NCBI RefSeq assembly: GCF_030165005.1
Contig: NZ_JASNNW010000008.1
Span: 45,528-109,527 of the forward strand
Direction: 5' to 3'
Length of the DNA: 64,000 nt
Source: Blastococcus capsensis
GTDB lineage: Bacteria > Actinomycetota > Actinomycetes > Mycobacteriales > Geodermatophilaceae
Shown: piece by piece, positions 18,901 to 27,997 of the stretch
Numbering within the stretch: the stretch's first letter is position 1
How the letters are laid out: every line of letters begins with the position of its first letter
The notes under the pieces: model-generated
Database searches by the model: none
Seen by the model: the letters and a program-made list of their open reading frames with translations, nothing else
Told to the model about the DNA's origin: nothing
Position numbers and translations under genes: made by a program

Positions 18901-21900
18901 CGTGCTCCCCGCGTCCGCGGGGGTGAGCCCCGCCGCGACTTCTTGGTGCGCCGCCGCCGGCTGTGCTCCCCGCGTCCGCGGGGGTGAGCCCACGCCCGTC
19001 TGCTCCGGGTCCCCGTAGGGCGCGTGCTCCCCGCGTCCGCGGGGGTGAGCCCCCGCACGACACGATCGTCCACGTCTCGGTGACGTGCTCCCCGCGTCCG
19101 CGGGGGTGAGCCCCGTTCCCCCGGTGGCTGGCTCGGCCGCAAGAAGTGCTCCCCGCGTCCGCGGGGGTGAGCCCGGCGGCTACATCTACGTGGTCCTGAG
19201 CTGGCCGTGCTCCCCGCGTCCGCGGGGGTGAGCCCCGGCACTACCTTGCGGCCAAGAGGGCAGGAGCGTGCTCCCCGCGTCCGCGGGGGTGAGCCCTTCT
19301 CGAAGCCCCCACCGGTGGGCGCCAGGATGTGCTCCCCGCGTCCGCGGGGGTGAGCCCTCGCCCGGATGGGTCCCGAGGGGGCGCCGCTGGTGCTCCCCGC
19401 GTCCGCGGGGGTGAGCCCGACTGGCTGCGCGACCTGATGACCGTGCTCGGGTGCTCCCCGCGTCCGCGGGGGTGAGCCCAGCATCCAGTTCTACCGGGTA
19501 GGTGTCAGGATGTGCTCCCCGCGTCCGCGGGGGTGAGCCCCAGTTCTGGGAGCCTTCTGCGGGCAAAGGGATGTGCTCCCCGCGTCCGCGGGGGTGAGCC
19601 CGCCGGCGGCGGCTTCGCGCTCGGCGCCCTGGCGTGCTCCCCGCGTCCGCGGGGGTGAGCCCCGCCGGTACGCCCGATGACCGACAGCGGACCCGTGCTC
19701 CCCGCGTCCGCGGGGGTGAGCCCACCGTCAGCCCGTCCGGGCCGGCGTCGATGACGTGCTCCCCGCGTCCGCGGGGGTGAGCCCGACGTTGCCGCCGGAC
19801 GAGTTGATCCCATCCAGTGCTCCCCGCGTCCGCGGGGGTGAGCCCGACCCGCCGAAGTCGTTGAGCCGCTCGATGTTGTGCTCCCCGCGTCCGCGGGGGT
19901 GAGCCCCTGCAAAAGTCGCCCCCGCTCTCCTTCGGGAGGTGCTCCCCGCGTCCGCGGGGGTGAGCCCCCGGTGTCGGACAACGCGGTCGGCTACCTGCTG
20001 TGCTCCCCGCGTCCGCGGGGGTGACCCCCAGTCCCGGTTGCCCTGCCCGTCCAGCTGGTAGTGCTCCCCGCGTCCGCGGGGGTGAGCCCTCGTCGGGGGT
20101 CTCCGACGTCCCGTAGCGCCAGTGCTCCCCGCGTCCGCGGGGGTGAGCCCTACGACGCCGCCCCGGCCACACCGCAGCAGATGTGCTCCCCGCGTCCGCG
20201 GGGGTGAGCCCTTCGACGTGGCCGACTGGCCCCAAGGGCTGCTGTGCTCCCCGCGTCCGCGGGGGTGAGCCCAACACCGCGCTGGCCGGCAACCCGGTGA
20301 CCGTGTGCTCCCCGCGTCCGCGGGGGTGAGCCCATCTACGTGAACCGGGTGGCGCTGTGAGCACGGTGCTCCCCGCGTCCGCGGGGGTGAGCCCCGCGGG
20401 CCGACGTCGACTGGCTTCCGCAGATCGTGCTCCCCGCGTCCGCGGGGGTGAGCCGCGCCACAGCAGCTCATGCCGGTCGCCGTCCGCGTGCTCCCCGCGT
20501 CCGCGGGGGTGAGCCCTGACCGTGAACGCGCTCGCCCACACCGGGATGGTGCTCCCCGCGTCCGCGGGGGTGAGCCCGCGATCGTCACCGTGTCGCCCGG
20601 TTCGGTTGAGTGCTCCCCGCGTCCGCGGGGGTGAGCCCCGCCGGGTCAACGCCCGCATCGACGAGCTCGCGTGCTCCCCGCGTCCGCGGGGGTGAGCCCA
20701 GCCGGGACGGCGTCACCCCGTTCGTGATCACGTGCTCCCCGCGTCCGCGGGGGTGAGCCCGTGATGCGCGCAGCCCGCCCGCACGGCGGCGCGTGCTCCC
20801 CGCGTCCGCGGGGGTGAGCCCCGCGGCACCGAGGCCCACGCCTTGGCCGAGGAGTGCTCCCCGCGTCCGCGGGGGTGAGCCCAAGCAGCTGTCCCCCGAC
20901 GCCCCGACCACGACGTGCTCCCCGCGTCCGCGGGGGTGAGCCCGAGCAAGAGTTCTCCGGCGACGTCGACACCGTATGCTCCCCGCGTCCGCGGGGGTGA
21001 GCCCCATTCGGGCAGCTTGGGCGGGGTGGCCGGCAGGTGCTCCCCGCGTCCGCGGGGGTGAGCCCCGGTCAGCGAGCCGGCCGCGGAGGGTCACCGGGTG
21101 CTCCCCGTGTCCGCGGGGGTGAGCCCGGTAGGGAGGGGCATTCAGGCCTGCTGTGCCGGTGCTCCCCGCGTCCGCGGGGGTGAGCCCACATGGTCGGACA
21201 GGGCGACCCGCACCAGCAGGTGCTCCCCGCGTCCGCGGGGGTGAGCCCTTCTGCCGGGTGGTGAACAGTCCGACGGGGGTGTGCTCCCCGCGTCCGCGGG
21301 GGTGAGCCCCGACGCCCAGCCCATCGTCCTGGGCTACACCAGTGCTCCCCGCGTCCGCGGGGGTGAGCCCCTCGGGGGTAGCAAAGCCGCATCCACACCG
21401 GCGTGCTCCCCGCGTCCGCGGGGGTGAGCCAAGACCAGCCCCCACATGGCTGCGAGGGCGAAGTGCTCCCCGCGTCCGCGGGGGTGAGCCCACTACGAAG
21501 ACCGGGCGGCGACGGAGCGCGCTGTGCTCCCCGCGTCCGCGGGGGTGAGCCCCTGTACCGAATCGTGGAGGAGTATGGGAAGACGTGCTCCCCGCGTCCG
21601 CGGGGGTGAGCCCTTGGTCAGGTTGTCCCGCGCTGCCTGGTCGGCGTGCTCCCCGCGTCCGCGGGGGTGAGCCCACCACGCCGGGCAGTGACCCGCACGC
21701 CGGATAGTGCTCCCCGCGTCCGCGGGGGTGAGCCCCGCGCGTCCCGCGGCGGACCCGGGACACCGTTGTGCTCCCCGCGTCCGCGGGGGTGAGCCCAGGT
21801 CGTTCTTGTTGTCCGGCTCGTAGTCCGCGGTGCTCCCCGCGTCCGCGGGGGTGAGCCCGGGCGCGTGGTCCCGCCGACGATGAAGTAGCGGTGCTCCCCG

Positions 21901-22224
21901 CGTCCGCGGGGGTGAGCCCTCACTCATGCGGCGATGCGCGCGGCGGAGATGGTGCTCCCCGCGTCCGCGGGGGTGAGCCCGCCGTCGGCGTCGAGTTCAC
22001 CAGTCAGGACGGGTGCTCCCCGCGTCCGCGGGGGTGAGCCCGCCGTCGGCGTCGAGTTCACCAGTCAGGACGGGTGCTCCCCGCGTCCGCGGGGGTGAGC
22101 CCTTCTGCCGGGTGGTGAACAGGCCGACCGGCATGTGCTCCCCGCGTCCGCGGGGGTGAGCCCTACGGCTACAAGACGTTCGACGACGGCGCCGGGTGCT
22201 CCCCGCGTCCGCGGGGGTGAGCCC
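15914..22224 (+). CRISPR. Type I-E CRISPR array, about 104 repeats / 103 spacers
   Basis: A 29-bp repeat beginning GTGCTCCCCGCG and ending GGGGGTGAGCCC recurs every 61 bp (32-nt spacers). Tracking each start gives 104 repeats. CCCCGC-GTCC-GCGGGG forms the Cas6e hairpin. Intervals depart from 61 bp three times: a 28-nt repeat at 17744, a 60-bp interval from 21403, and a 62-bp interval from 21768. Single-base variants are scattered inside the array: last base A (17256), last base G (18414, 20427), C-to-T (17500), G-to-A at base 3 (18170), G-to-C (20000), first base A (20976), CGTGTCC core (21098). The first and last repeats are consensus. Spacers 21981-22012 and 22042-22073 are identical. Beyond 22224, ~70 bp without a gene, possibly including a decayed spacer, precede vapC. 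Confidence 0.98.
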
Positions 22225-22295
22225 CAGCCGGCGTCGCGGACGAAACCGCCGCTGGGCAGATCCTCATGGCCCTTGACAGTCCCGGCTGGTGGCCG

Positions 22296-22700
22296 TCACC
22301 GCCACCAGTCCTGGTCCCACCCAGGAGACGACGGTCGCATGCCCAGAGCGTCGGCGGCCCGGGCCTGCTGCTGGTCGTAGGTCAGCAGCTCGGTCTGTTC
22401 CAGTCGTTGAGCGGTGATGAGGTAGATGGCATCAGATGTGCTGACCCAGGTACCGGGGAGCCGTAGTCGGCCCGCCTCGCGCAGGACGGAGTCGTCCACA
22501 GCCAGCAGCTCGACCCTCGCCAGCAACCGTTCGACGACGCCGTAGTCCGCGCCGATCCGGGTGGCGAGCCGGAGCAGCTCACCGATGAGCAGCGAAGAGC
22601 TGAAGAGCTCGTCGTCGGAGGTGAACCGGGCGCGCATCTCCAGGGTGCCTGTTTCGGCAACGACGAGCTTGGCCGCCGCTGAGGCGTCGAGCGCTGTCAC
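22296..22700 (-). CDS. vapC: PIN-domain toxin, VapC family
   Basis: A 134-residue PIN-domain ribonuclease, the toxin of a type II pair. The acidic metal-binding residues are in place: Asp5 (ALDASAAAKL), Glu41 (IGELLRL), Asp90 (STSDAIYL) and Asp109 (TYDQQQ). The GTG start at 22698-22700 overlaps the antitoxin stop, giving the usual antitoxin-first order. It sits directly at the distal end of the CRISPR array, where it could stabilise the locus. Confidence 0.88.
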   Translation of the reverse strand: MTALDASAAAKLVVAETGTLEMRARFTSDDELFSSSLLIGELLRLATRIGADYGVVERLLARVELLAVDDSVLREAGRLRLPGTWVSTSDAIYLITAQRLEQTELLTYDQQQARAADALGMRPSSPGWDQDWWR

Positions 22701-22966
22701 CGGTCGCCGCGCACCTCGGTCAGCAGTCGACTGAGTGGCTCGGCCACCTGCATCGGAGGCGGCAGGTCGTCCAGGTCGGCGCCTCGGACGGTGGCGGGGG
22801 ACAGGCGGCCCTGTGTCCGGAGCCGCTCGACGGCCGTCAGGTTCGGCGGTACCAGCTCGGCGACCGGGACGCCGTTGGTGGTGATGCGGATGCGTTCACC
22901 CGCAGAAGCCCGGCGCAACAGTTCACCGCTCCGGTTGCGCAACTCGCGCTGGCTGACCGTCTCCAT
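22697..22966 (-). CDS. vapB: Phd/YefM-type antitoxin
   Basis: This 89-residue antitoxin has the Phd/YefM N-terminal DNA-binding fold: SQRELRNRSGELLRRASAGE then ITTNGVPVAELVPP. The C-terminal ~40 residues would wrap the toxin. ATG at 22964-22966 is the first in-frame start for the conserved N-terminus. A palindrome 11 bp upstream is a likely autoregulatory site. Confidence 0.85.
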   Translation of the reverse strand: METVSQRELRNRSGELLRRASAGERIRITTNGVPVAELVPPNLTAVERLRTQGRLSPATVRGADLDDLPPPMQVAEPLSRLLTEVRGDR

Positions 22967-22976
22967 GGCCGCAAAT

Positions 22977-22993
22977 GTAGCACTGGCTGCTAC
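22977..22993. promoter_or_regulatory. Candidate vapBC autoregulatory operator
   Basis: GTAGCACTGGCTGCTAC has perfect 6-bp arms (GTAGCA/TGCTAC) around a 5-bp centre and lies 11 bp upstream of the antitoxin start, where antitoxin-toxin complexes typically bind. Confidence 0.5.
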
Positions 22994-23010
22994 GGCCTGG
23001 GCGCGCAAGT

Positions 23011-23100
23011 CGGTGGCGACATGTCGAGATCCCCACCACGACCGGCAAGCTGTACCTGGCCACGGTGATCGACCTGCGCAGTTGGCATGTGAGGCGAACC
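23011..23100 (+). pseudogene. Fossil fragment of an IS3-family transposase
   Basis: The frame through 23026-23080 reads EIPTTTGKLYLATVIDL, the hallmark strand of the IS3-family integrase-core transposase. The preceding GDM appears in a different frame, so one base has been lost at about 23020, and similarity disappears soon after. No inverted repeats or flanking transposase parts are evident. It lies in the 317-bp gap between the vapBC operator and the acid-sugar operon and marks past insertion beside the CRISPR locus. Confidence 0.6.
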
Positions 23101-23170
23101 TGCGCGTCTTGTGCTCCCCCGTCCTTACGCGCCAAGTCGTGCCACACGACATTCCCACCGCCGCGCTCAC

Positions 23171-23187
23171 TTGCGCGTTCTGCGCAA
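23171..23187. promoter_or_regulatory. Candidate operator of the acid-sugar operon
   Basis: TTGCGCGTTCTGCGCAA is a palindrome with 6-bp arms, 97 bp upstream of the permease start. Its core TCTGCGCA recurs at 23211-23218. The DeoR-type regulator encoded at the end of the operon is the natural candidate to bind here. Confidence 0.4.
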
Positions 23188-23283
23188 AGTTACCCGTCGG
23201 TCCCGGTTGCTCTGCGCAGAAAGCTCGTCAAGGCTGCCCTTGGTCGTCTCCCAACGGCGGGGGATCGGCAAGGAGGCTTCCCG

Positions 23284-24792
23284 GTGGACGTACAGCTGCT
23301 CCTCGCACTCGTGCTCGGCATCGCGACCATCGTCGTGATCGTCCTGCGCACCCGTCTCGACGCGTTCGTGGCGCTCCTGATCGCCGCGCTGGTCACCGGC
23401 TTCATCGCCGGCTCGCCGGTCGGGGAGACCATCGGATCGATCACGACCGGCTTCGGCAACACGCTGGGATCGATCGGCATCGTCATCGGGCTGGGGGTGG
23501 CGATCGGCAAGATGCTGGAGGTTTCCGGTGCCGCGGATCGGCTGGCCCGCGGTTTCGTCCGGCTCCTCGGGAAGGGCCGGGAGCACTGGGCCATGGCCGG
23601 TACCGGCGCCGTGGTGTCCATCCCGGTGTTCTGCGACTCCGGCTACGTGATCATGAACCCGCTGGCGCGGTCGATCGCCCGGCGGATCAACGGGCGCTAC
23701 GTCGTCCTCGCCCTCGCGCTGGGCTGCGGGATGACGCTGACCCACCACCTGGTGCCGCCCACGCCGGGCCCCCTGGCCGTCGCCGGCATCCTGGGCGCCA
23801 ACATCGGTGCCCTCATCCTGGCCGGTCTGGTCTTCACCCTGCTGCTGATGCCGGTCGTCATCGCTTACGCATCCTGGATCGGCCCGAAGCTGGAGGGCGA
23901 GGTCAACGAAACCGTCCGCGAAGCCGTCTACGCCGGCAACCGGGCGACCAGCGAGGTCGCCGGCGGCCGGGCGGTCGGCGGGGCGGCGGCCACCGAGACC
24001 GGCGGCCCCACGAGTCCACCCCTCGGTGGTGAGCCGCCGTCCGACGAGCCGCTCAGCCACCAGCTCGGCGAGACGCCGGAGGGGGAGCGGCCGCACCGGG
24101 TCGGCTTCCTGGTCGCCTCGCTGCCGCTGCTGGTACCGCTGCTGCTCATCGTGCTCAACACCGTCGCCACGGCGATCGACCGCAACGCCGTCGGCGCGCT
24201 GGACCCGGGCCAGGAGTACACCCCCGAGGGCGCCGTCGCCGCGCTCGCCTTCATCGGCAACCCGGTGATCGCCCTGCTGGTCGGTATCGTCCTGGCCGTC
24301 TACCTGCTGCTGCCGCGTTGGACGCCGCGCAAGCGCGTGCACTCCTGGCTCGCCGACGCCGCGGCGTCGGCCGGGCTGATCATCCTGATCACCGGCGCGG
24401 GTGGCGCCCTCGGCCAGGTGCTGCGCGACTCGGGAGTCGGCGACGAGCTGGCCGAGGCCATCTCCCAGCTGTCGCTGCCCAGCGTCCTGGTGCCCTTCCT
24501 GATCGCCTCGCTCGTCCGTCTCGCACAGGGCTCGGGCACCGTCGCGATGATCACCGCGGCTTCGGTCTCGGCGCCGCTGGTCCTGGCGCTCGGGCTCTCG
24601 CCGCTGCTGGCCGCGCTGGCCTGCACCGCGGGATCGATGGTGTTCAGCTACTTCAACGACTCCTACTTCTGGGTCGTCACCCGGTTCACCGGGCTGGACG
24701 GCACAGCCGCGCTCCGCGGGTGGTCGGGGATCACCACGGCCGTCTGGGCGGCTTCGCTGCCGCTGCTGCTCATCGCGAGCCTCTTCCTGTGA
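23284..24792 (+). CDS. GntP-family acid-sugar:H+ symporter
   Basis: A 502-residue permease of the gluconate:H+ symporter (GntP) family with about 12 hydrophobic segments. Family motifs include IPVFCDSGYVIMNPL, THHLVPPTPGPLAVA and GSMVFSYFNDSYFWVV. The ~85-residue hydrophilic stretch at about 215-285 is long for the family and probably cytoplasmic. GTG 23284 is chosen because AGGAGG lies 7 nt upstream; the open frame continues upstream but only into the IS fossil. Genes that follow imply the substrate is a four-carbon acid sugar (threonate or erythronate) rather than gluconate. Confidence 0.88.
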   Translation: MDVQLLLALVLGIATIVVIVLRTRLDAFVALLIAALVTGFIAGSPVGETIGSITTGFGNTLGSIGIVIGLGVAIGKMLEVSGAADRLARGFVRLLGKGREHWAMAGTGAVVSIPVFCDSGYVIMNPLARSIARRINGRYVVLALALGCGMTLTHHLVPPTPGPLAVAGILGANIGALILAGLVFTLLLMPVVIAYASWIGPKLEGEVNETVREAVYAGNRATSEVAGGRAVGGAAATETGGPTSPPLGGEPPSDEPLSHQLGETPEGERPHRVGFLVASLPLLVPLLLIVLNTVATAIDRNAVGALDPGQEYTPEGAVAALAFIGNPVIALLVGIVLAVYLLLPRWTPRKRVHSWLADAAASAGLIILITGAGGALGQVLRDSGVGDELAEAISQLSLPSVLVPFLIASLVRLAQGSGTVAMITAASVSAPLVLALGLSPLLAALACTAGSMVFSYFNDSYFWVVTRFTGLDGTAALRGWSGITTAVWAASLPLLLIASLFL

Positions 24793-24804
24793 CCGTCACG
24801 TCCG

Positions 24805-26166
24805 ATGGGTGACGTGCTCGTCGTCGCCGACGACCTGACCGGTGCGAACGCGACGGCCGCGGACTTCTCCTCCGTCGGCCTGCGGGCGGCGACGGCGAGC
24901 GCCGCCACCGGGGCCGAGGTGGTCACCGGCATGGCCTCCCGCTTCGACGTGCTGGTGGCCACGACCGACAGCCGGCACTCCCCACCGGACGAGGCTGCGG
25001 CGCGAGCGCGCTCGGTGGTGCGCGCCGGGTGGCCGGCCCGGCTCGTCTGCAACCGGATCGACACCACGTTGCGCGGCAACGTCGGCGCGACGACGGCGGC
25101 GGTGGCCGACGAGGTCCGGAGTCTCACGGGGGCGCGGGTGGTGGTGCTGTGCGCGCCGGCGCACCCGACGGCCGGACGGCACACGATCGGTGGCACCCAG
25201 CTACTCGACGGACGCCGGCTCGAGGAGACGGAGGTCGCGCGGGACTCCCGTACGCCGATGCGCACCTCCGACGTCCTGGAGATCCTGCGCCAGCAGACCG
25301 ACCTGACCGCCCACCTGGTGCCCATGGCCGTGGTCACCGGCCCGGCCGAGAGCCTGGTCGGCGACATCGGGGCGGCTCTCGACGGGGGCGCGGAGATCCT
25401 CATTGCCGATGCGATGACCGAGGAGCACCTCGCGCGCATCGCCACCGCGGCGGTGACGGCGTCCGAAGGTCGCGACGTGGTGTGGGTCACCAGCGACCCC
25501 GGCCCGTCCTCGGTGGCGATGGCGCGGGCGCTGGGCCTGGGCCGGACGTCGCACGGTTTCCCGCTCCTGGTGGTCTCGGGGTCCGCGACCGAGCTCACCC
25601 GCAAGCAGCTCCAGCAGCTGGTCGCGGAGCGGGGAGCAGTCGTGCACCGGATGCCGTCGCTGCCGGGGAGCGCCGTTCCCGACGTCGAGGCCGCGACCGC
25701 CGTGCTGGCCGAGGCCCTCGCGCAGGCGGCCGCCGACGACATCGTCGTGTTCGCCACGGTGGTCGAGGACTCCGACGTGCGGCCGATGACGGCAGAGGAC
25801 GCCGCCCGCATTCCGCGGCACCTGGCGACGGCGGTGCGCCGGGTGGTGGAGGAGCACCCGGTGGAGGGGCTGTTCACCACCGGGGGTGACGTGACCGCCG
25901 CGGTGCTGGCCGAACTCGGCTCGCACGGCCTCGAGATCTCCGGTGAGGTGGTTCCCCTCGCGGTCGCGGGGACGCTCGTCGGCGGACCGTGGGAGGGCAT
26001 GCACATCACCACCAAGGGCGGGCTGGTCGGTGACGTGGGCACCACGGTCACGTGCCTGGACCACCTCCGGCAGACCGTCGAGCTCGACCGCCGCCGGGTC
26101 GCATCCGCCGACTCCCGACCCCTGCACCGACCACCGCCGGCCCCCACGAAGGAGAGACAGACATGA
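24805..26166 (+). CDS. dtnK: Four-carbon acid sugar kinase (DUF1537 family)
   Basis: This 453-residue ATP-dependent kinase of the DUF1537/OtnK/DtnK type phosphorylates D-threonate or D-erythronate at O4. The N-terminal VVADDLTGANATAADF and TTLRGNVGA motifs bind substrate, and the C-terminal TTGGDVTAAVL and TTKGGLVGD belong to the nucleotide-binding domain. Known biochemistry couples this kinase to a PdxA2 dehydrogenase, which is exactly the next gene (ATGA overlap at 26163-26166). The last ~35 residues are a Pro/Arg-rich extension. Threonate versus erythronate cannot be told from sequence. Confidence 0.88.
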   Translation: MGDVLVVADDLTGANATAADFSSVGLRAATASAATGAEVVTGMASRFDVLVATTDSRHSPPDEAAARARSVVRAGWPARLVCNRIDTTLRGNVGATTAAVADEVRSLTGARVVVLCAPAHPTAGRHTIGGTQLLDGRRLEETEVARDSRTPMRTSDVLEILRQQTDLTAHLVPMAVVTGPAESLVGDIGAALDGGAEILIADAMTEEHLARIATAAVTASEGRDVVWVTSDPGPSSVAMARALGLGRTSHGFPLLVVSGSATELTRKQLQQLVAERGAVVHRMPSLPGSAVPDVEAATAVLAEALAQAAADDIVVFATVVEDSDVRPMTAEDAARIPRHLATAVRRVVEEHPVEGLFTTGGDVTAAVLAELGSHGLEISGEVVPLAVAGTLVGGPWEGMHITTKGGLVGDVGTTVTCLDHLRQTVELDRRRVASADSRPLHRPPPAPTKERQT

Positions 26167-27200
26167 CCCGACACGTACTCGCAGTCACCATCGGCGACCC
26201 GGTGGGCATCGGCCCGGAGATCACGGCGCGGACGCTGGTCGATCAGGCCGGCGCGGCCGACCACCACGGCGTCGCCGTGGGGGATGCCGCCGCCCTGCGT
26301 CGCGGGGTGGCGGCGATGGGCCTCGACGTGGAGGTCCGCGCCGTGGACGGTTTCGACGTGGAGCCCGCCGCGGGGGTCATCGACATCGTCGACACCGGCG
26401 TCCTCGGCGACGACGTGCCCGAGTGGGGGAAGGTGGACGAGCGCGCCGGCCGGGCCGCGATCGCCGCCATCGAGACCGCCACGCGCGCCGCCATGGAGCG
26501 GAAGGTGGCCGGCATCGTGACCGGGCCCATCAACAAGGAGGCCATCTGGGCCGCGGGCTCCGAGCACCTGGGCCACACCGAGATGCTGGGCGAGCTGACG
26601 GGCGTCACGCAGCAGGACACCATGTTCGTCGTCCGCAACACCGCCCAGCCCGGCCACCACCTGCGGATCTTCTTCACGACCCGGCACGTCGCGCTGCGCA
26701 CGGCCATCGACCAGATCAGCAAGGAGCGGGTCGAGGACTCGATCCGCAAGGCGCACACCGCGCTCCAGGTCTTCGGCGTCGAGAACCCCCGCCTTGCCGT
26801 CGCCGCGCTGAACCCGCACGGCGGGGAGAACGGCAACTTCGGCGACGAGGAGATCGTGCACATCGGCCCGGCCTGCGAGGCCGCCCGCGCCGACGGCCTG
26901 GACGTGCGCGGACCCATCCCGGCCGACTCGGTGTTCCACCAGGGGCTGGTCGGCAGGTACGACGGGGTGCTCTCGCACTTCCACGACCAGGGACACATCC
27001 CGGCGAAGACCTTCGATTTCGACGGCACCATCTCGGTGACGGTCGGGCTGCCGATCCTGCGGACGTCGGTCGACCACGGCACGGCCTTCGACATCGCCGG
27101 CACGGGCAAGGCCGGTCACGGCACGATGCTGTCGGCCTACCTCGCCGCGGTCGACTACGCGCCCTTCGTCGACAACATCCGCCGAACCTACGGTTCCTGA
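26163..27200 (+). CDS. pdxA2: 4-phospho-D-threonate/erythronate dehydrogenase (PdxA2)
   Basis: This 345-residue NAD-dependent enzyme of the PdxA family oxidises the 4-phosphate of threonate/erythronate, with decarboxylation to dihydroxyacetone phosphate. Signature parts: VTIGDPVGIGPE at the N-terminus, metal-binding histidines in GHTEML and in FHDQGHIPAK, NPHGGENG, and the C-terminal DHGTAFDIAGTGKA. A true vitamin B6 PdxA is less likely given the neighbouring DUF1537 kinase. The ATG at 26163 has GAAGGAGAG upstream, which decides against the longer in-frame start inside the kinase gene. Confidence 0.9.
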   Translation: MTRHVLAVTIGDPVGIGPEITARTLVDQAGAADHHGVAVGDAAALRRGVAAMGLDVEVRAVDGFDVEPAAGVIDIVDTGVLGDDVPEWGKVDERAGRAAIAAIETATRAAMERKVAGIVTGPINKEAIWAAGSEHLGHTEMLGELTGVTQQDTMFVVRNTAQPGHHLRIFFTTRHVALRTAIDQISKERVEDSIRKAHTALQVFGVENPRLAVAALNPHGGENGNFGDEEIVHIGPACEAARADGLDVRGPIPADSVFHQGLVGRYDGVLSHFHDQGHIPAKTFDFDGTISVTVGLPILRTSVDHGTAFDIAGTGKAGHGTMLSAYLAAVDYAPFVDNIRRTYGS

Positions 27201-27217
27201 CCGCCGGACCGGCGGCC

Positions 27218-27997
27218 ATGGCCGAGACACGGAGACGCCGCTCGACGGAGGAGCGGCACGAGGCACTGGTCACCCTGCTGCGTGGCGGCATCGAGGGAGT
27301 GGAGGCGCTCGCCGACCGGGTCGGGGTCTCCGCCTCGACGGTGCGCCGGGACCTGACCCAGCTTCAGGAGGACGGCCGGATCGCCCGCACCTACGGGGGT
27401 GCTCTGGTCCGGGAGGTCTTCCACGAGCGGTCCTTCGGCGACAGCACGCGCCTGTTCGCCGACGCCAAGGCAGCCATCGCGACGGCGGCGGTGGAACTGG
27501 TCCCGGCGGAGGCCAGCGTCTTCGTCGACGCGGGCACGACCTGCCTCGCCCTGGCCCGTGTCCTCGCCGACCGCGGCCCGCTGACGGTGGTGACCCGTGG
27601 CCTGGAGGCGGCGTTGCAGCTGGCCAGGGTGCCGGGGCTCCGGGTGATCATGGTGGGCGGTCAGGTGCAGCCGCTGAGTCACGGCGTGGCGGGCGCTCTC
27701 TCCGAGGTGGCCCTCGGGCGCCTCGCGTTCGACATCGCCTTCCTGGGCGCCGACACCCTGCACCCCGAGAAGGGGCTGGGTGAGCCGACCGTCGAGGAGA
27801 CCTACGTCAAGGAGCTGGTCGCCGGACGGTCGGGGCGCGTGGTGGTGCTCGCCGACTCCTCCAAGTTCGTCCCGGCGAACCCGCCGGCGTGGACGCACCT
27901 GGGTGGGGAGTGGAGCGTGCTCACCGACGAGGCGGTGGATCCCGTGACCGTCGCGCGGTTCGGACGACGGGGGGTCAACGTCGTCCCGGTGCGCTGA
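27218..27997 (+). CDS. DeoR-family transcriptional regulator
   Basis: A 259-residue DeoR-type repressor. The winged helix occupies residues ~8-60 (EERHEALVTLLRGG, then VSASTVRRDLTQLQEDGRIARTYGGA). The sensor domain follows, with VFVDAGTTCLALARVL, FLGADTLHPEKGL and VLADSSKF. Such domains bind phosphorylated sugars, so a phosphorylated threonate-pathway intermediate is a sensible inducer. It is the last gene of the operon, 17 bp after pdxA2, and its 3' end overlaps the convergent glycerate kinase by 23 bp. Confidence 0.9.
   Translation: MAETRRRRSTEERHEALVTLLRGGIEGVEALADRVGVSASTVRRDLTQLQEDGRIARTYGGALVREVFHERSFGDSTRLFADAKAAIATAAVELVPAEASVFVDAGTTCLALARVLADRGPLTVVTRGLEAALQLARVPGLRVIMVGGQVQPLSHGVAGALSEVALGRLAFDIAFLGADTLHPEKGLGEPTVEETYVKELVAGRSGRVVVLADSSKFVPANPPAWTHLGGEWSVLTDEAVDPVTVARFGRRGVNVVPVR

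Noticed and set aside
15892..21927. Long overlapping minus-strand ORFs across the CRISPR array encoding repeats such as AHPRGRGEH, LTPADAGST and SPPRTRGA
   Set aside because: They are the repeat read in its three stop-free reverse frames; the 61-bp period shifts the frame by one each unit. Spacers supply the variable residues. No start signals or family support.
15914..22224. Self-targeting spacers matching genes in this window
   Set aside because: None noticed by eye, but a proper search needs alignment, so no claim is made either way.
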